Assembly (NCBI GenBank): GCA_945862065.1
Contig: CAMAWT010000012.1
Span: forward strand, 15,021-79,020
DNA: 64,000 nucleotides
Source of the DNA: Flavobacterium psychrophilum
Lineage (GTDB): Bacteria; Bacteroidota; Bacteroidia; Flavobacteriales; Flavobacteriaceae
Direction of reading: 5' to 3'
Shown here one piece after another: positions 35,630 to 43,598 of this stretch. Each line of letters begins with the position of its first letter. Positions within the stretch are counted from its first letter, which is position 1. Under the pieces are notes generated by a model. The model made no database searches, was not told the DNA's origin, and worked only from the letters and a program-made list of their open reading frames with translations. The position numbers were made by a program, and so were the translations under genes.

Positions 35630-36232
35630 CTAATTATCAGTTCCATTAAGCCACAAAGCAATTAATTCGGCTTTAGTTTTAAATTTGTATTCAGTTTTAT
35701 ACACTTTTAATATTTCGTTGTCTGGAAAATCTCGACTTATGTTTTTCAGTTCAAGTTCTGCTTTTTTATGTTCTCCTTTTGTTTCCAAAGCAGATAAATA
35801 CTCCATTCGGAAGTTAAAATCCTTTTTCAGTTCGGTTTTCAATAAGTTTTCATATTCATTTAAACCAATTTTATAATTTTTTTCAGCTTCAGTTTTGTTT
35901 CCATCGATGTCAAAAAAAAGTCCACGTTGAATTTTCCATAAAGGCTGTTGTGGTTTTAGTTCAATCATTTTCGCATTATTTTTAATCGATTCTTTAATGT
36001 CTTTTTTCCAAGTCAAGAATTTACTTTTAGTATAATAAGCATTAAAATAACTTCCGTCAATTTCGATAGCTTTGTCAACCAAAACTAAACAACTGTCAAT
36101 TTTTACATTTTCATCTTGATTAGATTTCATAAAAAAATCGTTAGCTTTTTTTACTAAATCTTTGGCTTCTTTTTCTTGTCCATTACAAGAAACAATCGAT
36201 AAAAATATTGTCAGAATAAGTAGTTTTTTCAT
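35630..36232 (-). CDS. TPR-type lipoprotein of unknown function
   Basis: 200 aa. Lipoprotein signal MKKLLILTIFLSIVSC (Cys16). The mature part has tetratricopeptide-like helices: 'LVDKAIEIDGSYFNAYYTKSKFLTW', 'KNNAKMIELKPQQPLWKIQRGLFFDIDG', 'EAEKNYKIGLNEYENLL' and 'KAELELKNISRDFPDN'. Probably an envelope protein-protein contact module. Second gene of the accessory islet; no shared operon signal with its neighbour beyond strand. Confidence 0.75.
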   Translation of the reverse strand: MKKLLILTIFLSIVSCNGQEKEAKDLVKKANDFFMKSNQDENVKIDSCLVLVDKAIEIDGSYFNAYYTKSKFLTWKKDIKESIKNNAKMIELKPQQPLWKIQRGLFFDIDGNKTEAEKNYKIGLNEYENLLKTELKKDFNFRMEYLSALETKGEHKKAELELKNISRDFPDNEILKVYKTEYKFKTKAELIALWLNGTDN

Positions 36233-36399
36233 TTTAGTATTTTTGGTCGGATATCATACAACTAATCAATACACAAAAGTTCTCCCTCTTTTAACATTCT
36301 CTTTTTGGCAAATAACTTCAAAACAGTTTTGTGCTTTGTATGTTTTTCAAAATTAAGAAAAATATTTAATTGTGGTGATTTTATTTGAGGTATTTTTGA

Positions 36400-36725
36400 A
36401 ATTTAAAATCATTTTGAGATTCCTACGGAATGACAAACTTTGTCAATGGTAATTTCAATATCAATATCAAAAATCAATTGGATTAACCACAAATTTACTA
36501 TGTCTGTTCGCTTTGTTCGAGTCAAAAATTAAAACAAATTTGAAATTCTGAAAACTGTAAACTGAGACTGAAAACTGAGACTGAAAACTGCTACTGAAAA
36601 ACTACTTGTCAATCTTAGCCCCGACAGAGCCGATATCCTACTGAAGTCCCGTAGGGCGAAGTAGATAAAGGCGATGGCGGGACAAAATGTGTTATGAAAC
36701 TTGCTTGTGTGCTTCTAAAAAAAAA
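36400..36725 (-). repeat. Variable-stem hairpin repeat, copy 7 (inverted; full composite form)
   Basis: Read on the minus strand: left module TTTTTTAGAAGCACACAA (36725-36700 region). The core spans 36682-36617, with stem CTACT / AGTAG (plus strand 36638-36642 and 36660-36664) and inner CCC-TAC-GGG. A tail of three 13-bp units follows (36562-36600), then GTGGTTAATCCAATTG and CAAAGTTTGTCATTCCG. The full module order matches copy 10. It forms the right border of the islet and fills most of the 36233-36735 gap. Confidence 0.8.
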
Positions 36726-36735
36726 TAAAACTAAC

Positions 36736-37287
36736 TTATTTGTTATGCTCTATGATTTCGGATAATAGTTTTTTGGCGCGTAGTAGTTTTATTTTAATGT
36801 TGCTTAAGGGTTCGTTGCGTTGGTCTGCTATTTCTTGGTAGCTCATTTCTTGAAAATAACGTAGTTGTATGATTTCTTGGTAATGTGGCTTTAGTTGTTT
36901 GATGTATTGCAAAAGTTGGGACAGGTTTTGCTCGGTAATAAGTTCGTCTTCTGCAGAGGGTGAACTGTCGGCAACGTTGTATGCTTGTAGGTTTTCGTTA
37001 TCGGTTATTTCAATGGTATGTGTTGCCTTTTTTTTGCGTAATAGGTCGATGTGCACATTTTTTGCAATGGCAATAAGCCAGGTATTGAATTGGTATTCTG
37101 AATTGTAATTGTGTAGTTTATCGAACGCTTTTGAAAAGGTTTCGATGGTAATATCTTCTGTATCTGTTTCGTTTTCAGTACGTTTCAGCATGAACCCAAA
37201 GACTTCATTCCAGTAATGATCTAGCAAATAGGTAAAGGCTGTTTGATCTCCTTTTTTGGCTTTTTCTATATATTGTTTTACTTCCAA
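36736..37287 (-). CDS. ECF-type RNA polymerase sigma factor
   Basis: 183 aa. Sigma region 2 at about 10-78 ('AFTYLLDHYWNEVFGFMLKRTENETDTEDITIETFSKAFDKL', 'FNTWLIAIAKNVHIDLLRKK'). Region 4 at about 120-175, with the helix-turn-helix 'YFQEMSYQEIADQRNEPLSNIKIKLLRAKKLL'. The start overlaps the upstream glycosyltransferase by 10 nt, so the two are coupled. No anti-sigma gene is adjacent, which is unusual for ECF factors of this phylum. Confidence 0.93.
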   Translation of the reverse strand: MEVKQYIEKAKKGDQTAFTYLLDHYWNEVFGFMLKRTENETDTEDITIETFSKAFDKLHNYNSEYQFNTWLIAIAKNVHIDLLRKKKATHTIEITDNENLQAYNVADSSPSAEDELITEQNLSQLLQYIKQLKPHYQEIIQLRYFQEMSYQEIADQRNEPLSNIKIKLLRAKKLLSEIIEHNK

Positions 37288-38384
37288 TCGGTTGGTTTAG
37301 ATACTTTGTTTGTTAGAAAAATATTTAATTGTATGATAAGGGTTACTATTTCAATTATTGGATACCAATACATGACGTCTTTTTCATTTAGTTTACTAGC
37401 TGAAAAACCAAGTACTATCCAAGTGGTGATGTATCGAAAAAGAAGGATAGCAGCAACTATAATCCATTGATATTGAGAAACTAATAGTATGATTGGGAGT
37501 GTAATAAATAATAATTGTGAGATGAAAAATAGATAATTATTGAAATTGTCAATAAATTTGAATTTTGAAAAGTGGCTGTAAGTTATTCTTGTGCTATGTA
37601 TCCACTGACTAAAATTGGGTGATTGAACAGATAAAACAAAAGAATTTTTGGTAGCACAAACCGTTGTGTTTTGGCCATTTGCAGCTTGATTTATAAAAAG
37701 TGAATCTTCTCCCGTTCGGATTTTCATGTGATTAATAAATCCGTTAGTTTTGAAAAATTCGTCTCTTTTATAAGCTAAGTTTTCACCTTTTCCTGTGTAG
37801 GGATTTCCTGCTTTTGCCCAACTAAAAGCTTGTGTTGCTGAAAGTACGTTTTCGAATCTAATGAGTTTGTTCAAAAAGGAGTTTCTCACTTTTTGAATGC
37901 TACTATATCCTAAAACAATTGTTTTTTCTGAAGTGAAATGGGAACTCATTTCTGTAATCCATTCGGTTGAAGTGGGAAAACATTTAGGATTTGTGAAAAG
38001 TAAATAGTCGTTTTTGGCAGCTTTTATTCCCAAGGTTAATGCAAATTTTTTATTACCCCAAAACGCTTCATTGTTTTCAACTTTTACTAGTTTAATGTTT
38101 GCATATTTCTTTTCATATTCCTCAAAAATATCGAGTGTTCCGTCACTTGAAGCATTGTCAATAAGCACAATTTCGAAATTGGAATAGTTTTGATTTAATA
38201 TGGATTCGATGTGTTTTTGAATGGTATCCTCCTGATTTTTCACACAGATGATAACAGAAATCGGAACGTTATTTTGCGAAACTGTAGTTTTTTTTGCAAA
38301 CGAAAACTTGCTAAAAATAAAAAGATAGTATACTAGTTGAATTGCAAATACAACCAAAAAAACGATGAAAATTATTTGTAACAT
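37278..38384 (-). CDS. Family 2 glycosyltransferase, membrane-bound
   Basis: 368 aa. One N-terminal helix (about 3-24). A GT-A domain has 'PISVIICVKNQEDTIQKHIESILNQNYSNFEIVLIDNASSDGT' and acceptor-binding 'IRTGEDSLFINQAANG'. Two or three C-terminal helices (about 285-350). Likely adds a sugar to a lipid or polysaccharide at the inner membrane. Promoter box CAAAAGTA at 38403-38410. Transcribed ahead of the ECF sigma gene. Confidence 0.92.
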   Translation of the reverse strand: MLQIIFIVFLVVFAIQLVYYLFIFSKFSFAKKTTVSQNNVPISVIICVKNQEDTIQKHIESILNQNYSNFEIVLIDNASSDGTLDIFEEYEKKYANIKLVKVENNEAFWGNKKFALTLGIKAAKNDYLLFTNPKCFPTSTEWITEMSSHFTSEKTIVLGYSSIQKVRNSFLNKLIRFENVLSATQAFSWAKAGNPYTGKGENLAYKRDEFFKTNGFINHMKIRTGEDSLFINQAANGQNTTVCATKNSFVLSVQSPNFSQWIHSTRITYSHFSKFKFIDNFNNYLFFISQLLFITLPIILLVSQYQWIIVAAILLFRYITTWIVLGFSASKLNEKDVMYWYPIIEIVTLIIQLNIFLTNKVSKPTDWK

Positions 38385-38402
38385 ATTTTTAAATTAATGG
38401 AC

Positions 38403-38410
38403 CAAAAGTA
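38403..38410 (-). promoter_or_regulatory. Promoter -7 box of the glycosyltransferase-sigma pair
   Basis: TACTTTTG on the minus strand, 19 bp before the ATG. Confidence 0.5.
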
Positions 38411-38434
38411 CAACATGTAAGTGATTATTTGGCG

Positions 38435-39448
38435 TTAAATAATATTTACTTCTGCTTCAATTTGAATATCAAAGAGTTCTAAAATTGTTTTTTGAATATT
38501 TTTGGAAACTTCTACAATTTCTGTGCCAGTTGCGTTTCCGTAATTTACTAAAACGAGTGCTTGATTTTTATGAATACCTGCATCTCCAAACCTTTTACCT
38601 TTAAAACCAGCTTGTTCAATGAGCCATCCTGCAGGAACTTTGACTTCAGTTTCAGAAATAATATAGTGTGGCATTTCTGGATGTTTTGCATGCACTTCAT
38701 CAAAATGCGCTTTTGAAATAATTGGGTTTTTGAAAAAACTTCCGCTGTTGCCTAATTCTTTTGGATCGGGTAATTTTCGTTTTCTGATAGCAATAATGGC
38801 ATTACTTACCTCTTTTAAACCCGGATTGGTGCAATTTTGCTCTTCCAATTCTTTCAAAATATCACCATAAGAAGTGTTTATTTTATGGTTGACTTTTGTT
38901 AATTTAAAAATAACAGATGTAATAATGTATTGGTCTTTTACTTCTTGCTTGAAGATACTTTCGCGGTAACCAAAATTACAATCTGATTTAAGAAATGTTT
39001 TAACTTCTTGATTATCAATTTGTATAGCTTGACAAGACTCGAAGGTGTCTTTTATTTCAGTACCATAAGCGCCAATGTTTTGAACGGGCGTTGTACCTAC
39101 ATTCCCTGGAATCAATGACATATTTTCTAATCCGCCAAAATTTTGATCAAGGGTCCAAAGAACAAATTCATGCCAATTTTCTCCTGCCTTCCCTTCCACC
39201 CAAACAAAATGATCGTCTTCTTTGATGATTTTTTTACCCTTAATATTAATGTGAATAACTAACGCGTTGATATCTTGCGTTAAAAGCATGTTGCTTCCAC
39301 CACCTAGAACGAATTTTGGTTCGTTGACATGATTTTTTAACACTTCAACTAACTCAACTTCGGTTTTAACAGCTATAAACTGACTTGCTTTGGCTTCAAT
39401 TCCGAAAGTGTTGTATTTTTTTAAGGAAAAATTGGTCTCAATTTTCAT
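38435..39448 (-). CDS. murB: UDP-N-acetylenolpyruvoylglucosamine reductase (type I)
   Basis: 337 aa, type I length. FAD-binding 'FVLGGGSNMLLTQD', then 'IPGNVGTTPVQNIGAYGTEIKD', substrate/catalytic 'FGYRESIFK', 'GNSGSFFKNPIIS' (the catalytic serine region), and the last motif 'PAGWLIEQAGFKGKRFGDAGIHKNQALVLVN'. Reduces UDP-GlcNAc-enolpyruvate to UDP-MurNAc. Lies 9 bp after the DUF2461 gene. Confidence 0.96.
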   Translation of the reverse strand: MKIETNFSLKKYNTFGIEAKASQFIAVKTEVELVEVLKNHVNEPKFVLGGGSNMLLTQDINALVIHINIKGKKIIKEDDHFVWVEGKAGENWHEFVLWTLDQNFGGLENMSLIPGNVGTTPVQNIGAYGTEIKDTFESCQAIQIDNQEVKTFLKSDCNFGYRESIFKQEVKDQYIITSVIFKLTKVNHKINTSYGDILKELEEQNCTNPGLKEVSNAIIAIRKRKLPDPKELGNSGSFFKNPIISKAHFDEVHAKHPEMPHYIISETEVKVPAGWLIEQAGFKGKRFGDAGIHKNQALVLVNYGNATGTEIVEVSKNIQKTILELFDIQIEAEVNII

Positions 39449-39457
39449 AACGGCTTT

Positions 39458-40129
39458 TTATTCAATAGTTTCTAATGCTCTTCGTAAAAAATCGTTCAAA
39501 GGCTTTAAAATAATCATTTTTTGAGCAATATTATGAGCAAAATCTTTTTCGAAAAAATCTTTCTCGTCTAATTTTATACTTGACGTAAAGCTTTTAAATT
39601 TTAATAATTCCACTGCTGGATGATTTGGATCAAAATCTTTTGGGGCTTTCTTTAATTTATTTGAATCATCAACGGTAAGTGCTTTGAACTCAGAAACAAA
39701 TTTTTTCTCTGATAAAATTTTTTCCAAATCTTCATAAAAAAATTCGATTTCTTTTCTTATTTTTTTTAGGTCAATCGGTTCGGGGCTGTACATACCGCCT
39801 GCCAAAAAACAGTTTCCGGTTTCAAAATGTAAATAATAACCAGGCGTATTTTTGGTACTACTTGTGGGCAGCCAAATGCCAATATTTGTTTTGTATGGAA
39901 GTTTGTTTTTTGAAAATCGAATGTCTCTATTAATTCTGAATGTGCACTTTTTAACTTCTAAATTTGCTAATGATGGGTCTAATAATTTCATTTCTGAAAG
40001 AACGGAATCAATATATTTATGGTATTCCTTTTTATAGGATTCATATCGTTTTTTATTAGCATGCATCCATTCGGTTGCATTGTTTTGTGCTAAATCATCA
40101 ATGAATTGTACGGCTTCTTTTGACAACAT
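39458..40129 (-). CDS. DUF2461 (TIGR02453) family protein
   Basis: 223 aa. Conserved 'FIDDLAQNNATEWMHANKKRYES', 'FRINRDIRFSKNKLPYKTNIGIWL' and 'YYLHFETGNCFLAGGMYSPEP' identify the DUF2461 family, cytoplasmic proteins of unknown function. Sandwiched with 1-bp and 9-bp gaps between the rhodanese-thioredoxin gene and murB, so one operon. Confidence 0.92.
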   Translation of the reverse strand: MLSKEAVQFIDDLAQNNATEWMHANKKRYESYKKEYHKYIDSVLSEMKLLDPSLANLEVKKCTFRINRDIRFSKNKLPYKTNIGIWLPTSSTKNTPGYYLHFETGNCFLAGGMYSPEPIDLKKIRKEIEFFYEDLEKILSEKKFVSEFKALTVDDSNKLKKAPKDFDPNHPAVELLKFKSFTSSIKLDEKDFFEKDFAHNIAQKMIILKPLNDFLRRALETIE

Positions 40130-40130
40130 A

Positions 40131-40835
40131 TTAAAGATGTTTTTTTAGATCTTCTTCTGAAAGGTAACCTACATTTCTCCAAATTTCAATTCCGTTTTCA
40201 TACACAATAACCACGGGGAGACTGTCTAATTTTAAATAATCTACAATCGTTTTATTTTGGTCGGCATCAAAACGTTTTAATGTAATATTGCCTTTTAATT
40301 CAGCTTCAAATCTGGTCATATAGGGATTCATTTTTTTACAAGGTGCGCACCATTCAGCATGAAAATTGACAACTACTTTTTTGTTTGATTTGATAAATTC
40401 ATTGTATTCTTGGTCGCAAATTCCGATTATTTTATCCGTTTTTACAGCAGTACTATTTTTTCCGCTTGCGTTCCATTTCATAATGCCGCCTTCTAAATTA
40501 TAGACATCAGAGAAACCTAATTCAACCAATTTTGAAGCTGCTTGACCACTCCTGCCGCCAACTTTACAATAGACGAAAACAGGTTTGGTTTTGTCTAATT
40601 TTTCGACTAGAGAAACAAAATCAGCTCCGTTCCAATTGATATTTTGGGCATTTCCAATATGATCTTCTGAATATTCTTGTGGGGTTCGAACATCAATTAA
40701 TTGGGCATTTGGAGTTGACTCTAATGATTTAGAATAATCATCAACTGCTAGTGTTTTAACTGATTTATTGGTTTGACCTTGGCAACTTAACAATAGAAAC
40801 GACGTTGCTATAAAAAGGGATAATTTTGTTTTCAT
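40131..40835 (-). CDS. Lipoprotein with rhodanese and thioredoxin domains fused
   Basis: 234 aa. Lipoprotein signal ending LLLSC (Cys18). Rhodanese domain about 29-125, with active-site loop YCKVGGRSG (Cys90). Thioredoxin domain about 132-234, with the WCAPC motif (Cys163 and Cys166). Located on the periplasmic face or outer membrane, it could move sulfur or reduce disulfides. First gene of an operon with DUF2461 and murB. Confidence 0.92.
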   Translation of the reverse strand: MKTKLSLFIATSFLLLSCQGQTNKSVKTLAVDDYSKSLESTPNAQLIDVRTPQEYSEDHIGNAQNINWNGADFVSLVEKLDKTKPVFVYCKVGGRSGQAASKLVELGFSDVYNLEGGIMKWNASGKNSTAVKTDKIIGICDQEYNEFIKSNKKVVVNFHAEWCAPCKKMNPYMTRFEAELKGNITLKRFDADQNKTIVDYLKLDSLPVVIVYENGIEIWRNVGYLSEEDLKKHL

Positions 40836-40890
40836 GATTTGTTTAATCTGTTAAAATAATTTTAGTAAAATTAAGCTTTTCTAACAAATG

Positions 40891-41970
40891 CTACAAACTA
40901 AATATTTTATAGCTTTGATGGGTTGTTTTTACAATGTTTTCGGTTCTTTCGGAATGTGTATCAGATACAAATAATTGTCCAAATTCATCATTATTTACCA
41001 TTTCTATAATTTTTTCTACTCTGCTTTCATCGAGTTTATCAAAAATATCATCCAATAATAAAATAGGTTTTTCACCACTTCCCTTTTTTAGAACATCAAA
41101 TTGAGCCAGTTTTAGTGCAATTAAAAAAGACTTTTGTTGCCCTTGTGAACCAAATTTTTTGATGGGATAGGTCTCTATTAAAAACGATAAATCATCTTTG
41201 TGCACGCCTACAGAAGTGTATTGTAAAGCTCTATCTTTGTTAAGATTCGAATTCAATAATTCTAAAGTTGAATTTTCATGTAACTGACTTTCATACACTA
41301 AATTGACTTCTTCTGAATTTCCTGAAATAATTTTATGAAACTTATTGAAAACGGGAACGAAATTTTTAATGAATTCTTTTCTCTTTTCGAAAATGGGGCT
41401 ACCCAAATTTTCAAGTTGTTCATTATAAATTGAGAGTGTATCCATATCAAACGTATGGTTTAGTGCGAAATACTTTAAAAGTGCATTTCGTTGGCTTATA
41501 ATTTTTTGATACTGAATAATTTGTTGTAAATAATTTTGATCCAATTGTGAGATGACAGCATCCATGAATTTTCTTCTGGTTTCACTGCCTTCCAAAATCA
41601 AATCGTTGTCTGAAGGTGAAATTATTACTAATGGAATGAATCCGATATGGTCTGAAAATTTCTCATACATTTTGCCATTTCGTTTCAATATTTTCTTTTG
41701 TCCTTTCTTAAAACTACTAATAATTTGCTCTGATCGATTGTCTTTTTCAAAATCGCCATCAATTACAAAAAAATCTTCTTCATGTTTAATATTTTGAATG
41801 GCTAATGGGTTAAAATAACTTTTACCATTAGCTAAATGATAAATTGCATCCAGAATATTTGTTTTTCCAACACCGTTTTTTCCAACAAAACAATTGATTT
41901 TGGCATCAAAATCGAAATTTGCTTCCGAAAAATTTTTATAATTGAATAAAGATAGTTTTTTTAAAAACAT
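40891..41970 (-). CDS. recF: DNA replication and repair protein RecF
   Basis: 359 aa. Walker A '[27 protein letters not shown]' near residue 28, '[25 protein letters not shown]', the ABC-type signature '[21 protein letters not shown]', and Walker B '[16 protein letters not shown]'. Loads RecA at gaps with RecO and RecR. Divergent from the YfgM-like gene. No dnaA-dnaN context, as usual in this phylum. Confidence 0.97.
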   Translation of the reverse strand: MFLKKLSLFNYKNFSEANFDFDAKINCFVGKNGVGKTNILDAIYHLANGKSYFNPLAIQNIKHEEDFFVIDGDFEKDNRSEQIISSFKKGQKKILKRNGKMYEKFSDHIGFIPLVIISPSDNDLILEGSETRRKFMDAVISQLDQNYLQQIIQYQKIISQRNALLKYFALNHTFDMDTLSIYNEQLENLGSPIFEKRKEFIKNFVPVFNKFHKIISGNSEEVNLVYESQLHENSTLELLNSNLNKDRALQYTSVGVHKDDLSFLIETYPIKKFGSQGQQKSFLIALKLAQFDVLKKGSGEKPILLLDDIFDKLDESRVEKIIEMVNNDEFGQLFVSDTHSERTENIVKTTHQSYKIFSL

Positions 41971-42085
41971 TTGTGATAGCTAGTAATTAGTAAGAAAAAT
42001 GGCAAATTTTGACAGGTTTTTTTTAGAGCGTGCAAATTATTGAAAAATATCGACAAAAATCGCTTTTAAATATGAATAAAAATTT

Positions 42086-42093
42086 TATTTTTG
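42086..42093 (+). promoter_or_regulatory. Promoter -7 box of the YfgM-like gene and ribH
   Basis: TATTTTTG, 20 bp before ATG 42114. It lies inside the longest open frame (from 42030) and rules out that start. Confidence 0.6.
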
Positions 42094-42113
42094 CGCACAC
42101 TAAATTACATTCA

Positions 42114-42905
42114 ATGGCAACTTATAATAAAAGAGGTTACAGAACACCAAAAGAAAAAGAAGAAACAGTAGATACAAATTTTGTTGAAGAAACAACATCA
42201 ACAGTAGATGAATCTAAAAGTACAACTGCAGGAGTATTTAATACCCTTGACGAAACTGCAAATAAAACAGAAGCGTGGGTTGAGAAAAATCAAAAGTATA
42301 TTTTAGGTTTTTTAGGAACCATTTTAGTTTTAACTCTTGCTTATCTTGGATACCAAAAATTTATTGCAGAGCCAAACGAACAAACAGCAACAGATGATTT
42401 ATTTGTTGCACAACAAAACTTCCAATTGGCAATTGACGGAACAAAATCTCAAGATTCATTGTTTAATTTAGTTTTAAAAGGATCTGAAGGAAAACAAGGC
42501 GTAATTGGAATTGCAGATCAATATTCAGGTACTGATTCTGGAAATTTAGCTAATTATTATGCTGGAATTACCTATTTAAATTTGAAAAAATATGATGAAG
42601 CAATTCAATATTTAGAAAAATTCTCTTCAAAAGATGACCATTTAGGACCTATTGCAACTGGAGCTATTGGAGATGCTTATGCTGAAAAAAATGATGCAAA
42701 CAAAGCATTAGACTTTTATGTAAAAGCTGCGCGTGCTAATGAAAATGACTTTACTACACCAAGATATTTGCTAAAAGCAGGTCAAACTGCATTATCAATT
42801 GGAAATAAAGCAGATGCATTAACCTATTTTACAGAAATTAAAGAAAAATATGAGGCATCACCAGAAGCACAATTTGTAGATGCTTTAATTGGAATGGCTC
42901 AATAA
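42114..42905 (+). CDS. YfgM-like membrane-anchored TPR protein
   Basis: 263 aa from ATG 42114. Cytoplasmic N-terminal tail of about 58 residues, one helix at about 61-80 ('YILGFLGTILVLTLAYLGYQKF'), then a periplasmic TPR array ('LANYYAGITYLNLKKYDEAIQYLEKF', 'AIGDAYAEKNDANKALDFYVKAA', 'LLKAGQTALSIGNKADALTYFTEI'). E. coli YfgM works with the chaperone PpiD at the Sec translocon; a similar role is inferred. Followed 68 bp later by ribH. Confidence 0.85.
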   Translation: MATYNKRGYRTPKEKEETVDTNFVEETTSTVDESKSTTAGVFNTLDETANKTEAWVEKNQKYILGFLGTILVLTLAYLGYQKFIAEPNEQTATDDLFVAQQNFQLAIDGTKSQDSLFNLVLKGSEGKQGVIGIADQYSGTDSGNLANYYAGITYLNLKKYDEAIQYLEKFSSKDDHLGPIATGAIGDAYAEKNDANKALDFYVKAARANENDFTTPRYLLKAGQTALSIGNKADALTYFTEIKEKYEASPEAQFVDALIGMAQ

Positions 42906-42973
42906 TAACGTTTCATTATCAGTTTTTAGTTTTTATTAACTTCATACTGTGATTGCAACTGTAAACAATAAAA

Positions 42974-43471
42974 ATGGCTACAGCTAACAAGAATTTATCA
43001 AATTACGATAAAAACACAATCCCAAATGCGAAAGATTTTCGATTTGGGATTGTTGTTTCAGAATGGAATGATCACATTACTGAAGGACTTTACGACGGAA
43101 CAATTGCAGCACTCTTAGATTGTGGCGCTGTTGAAAAAAACATCATTCGTTGGAATGTACCAGGTAGTTTTGAACTCGTATATGGAGCACAACGAATGAT
43201 TGTAACACAAGAAGTTGATTGCGTCATTACCATCGGTTGTGTCATTAAAGGTGAAACCATGCATTTTGAGTTTGTTTGCGAAGGCGTAACTCAAGGCATA
43301 AAAGATTTAAATGTTCAAACGGATGTACCTGTAATCTTTTGCTTATTGACTGATAACAACGAACAACAATCCATCGATAGAAGCGGAGGGGTTCATGGTA
43401 ATAAAGGAACAGAAGCTGCGATTGCAGCAATAAAAATGGCAGCTCTTAGAAAAATGTCAGAAATAAAATAG
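42974..43471 (+). CDS. ribH: 6,7-dimethyl-8-ribityllumazine synthase
   Basis: 165 aa. 'FRFGIVVSEWNDHITEGLYDGTIAALLDCG', 'VPGSFELVYGAQRMI', 'CVIKGETMHFEFVCEGVTQGI' (with the catalytic His) and 'PVIFCLLTDNNEQQSIDRSGG' are all standard. Penultimate step of riboflavin synthesis, usually as a 60-mer or pentamer. Its other pathway genes are not in the window. No FMN riboswitch seen upstream. Confidence 0.97.
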   Translation: MATANKNLSNYDKNTIPNAKDFRFGIVVSEWNDHITEGLYDGTIAALLDCGAVEKNIIRWNVPGSFELVYGAQRMIVTQEVDCVITIGCVIKGETMHFEFVCEGVTQGIKDLNVQTDVPVIFCLLTDNNEQQSIDRSGGVHGNKGTEAAIAAIKMAALRKMSEIK

Positions 43472-43494
43472 AAATTTATAGTTTTAAATGTACC

Positions 43495-43526
43495 AAACCT
43501 ATTCTATTTTGAATAGGTTTTTTTAT
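43495..43526 (+). terminator. Terminator after ribH
   Basis: AAACCTATTC (43495-43504) pairs with GAATAGGTTT (43511-43520), then T-run. Confidence 0.88.
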
Positions 43527-43559
43527 GACTTTTTACCAAAGATTACAGTTTAATTTACT

Positions 43560-43567
43560 TAAATTTG
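43560..43567 (+). promoter_or_regulatory. Promoter -7 box of mutL
   Basis: TAAATTTG, 31 bp before ATG 43599. Confidence 0.5.
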
Positions 43568-43598
43568 TTCTTAAAATAACCTCACAATAAAATTTTAA

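Noticed and set aside
42906..42973. FMN riboswitch before ribH
   Set aside because: The spacer is only 68 bp, AT-rich, and has no RFN-type conserved blocks.
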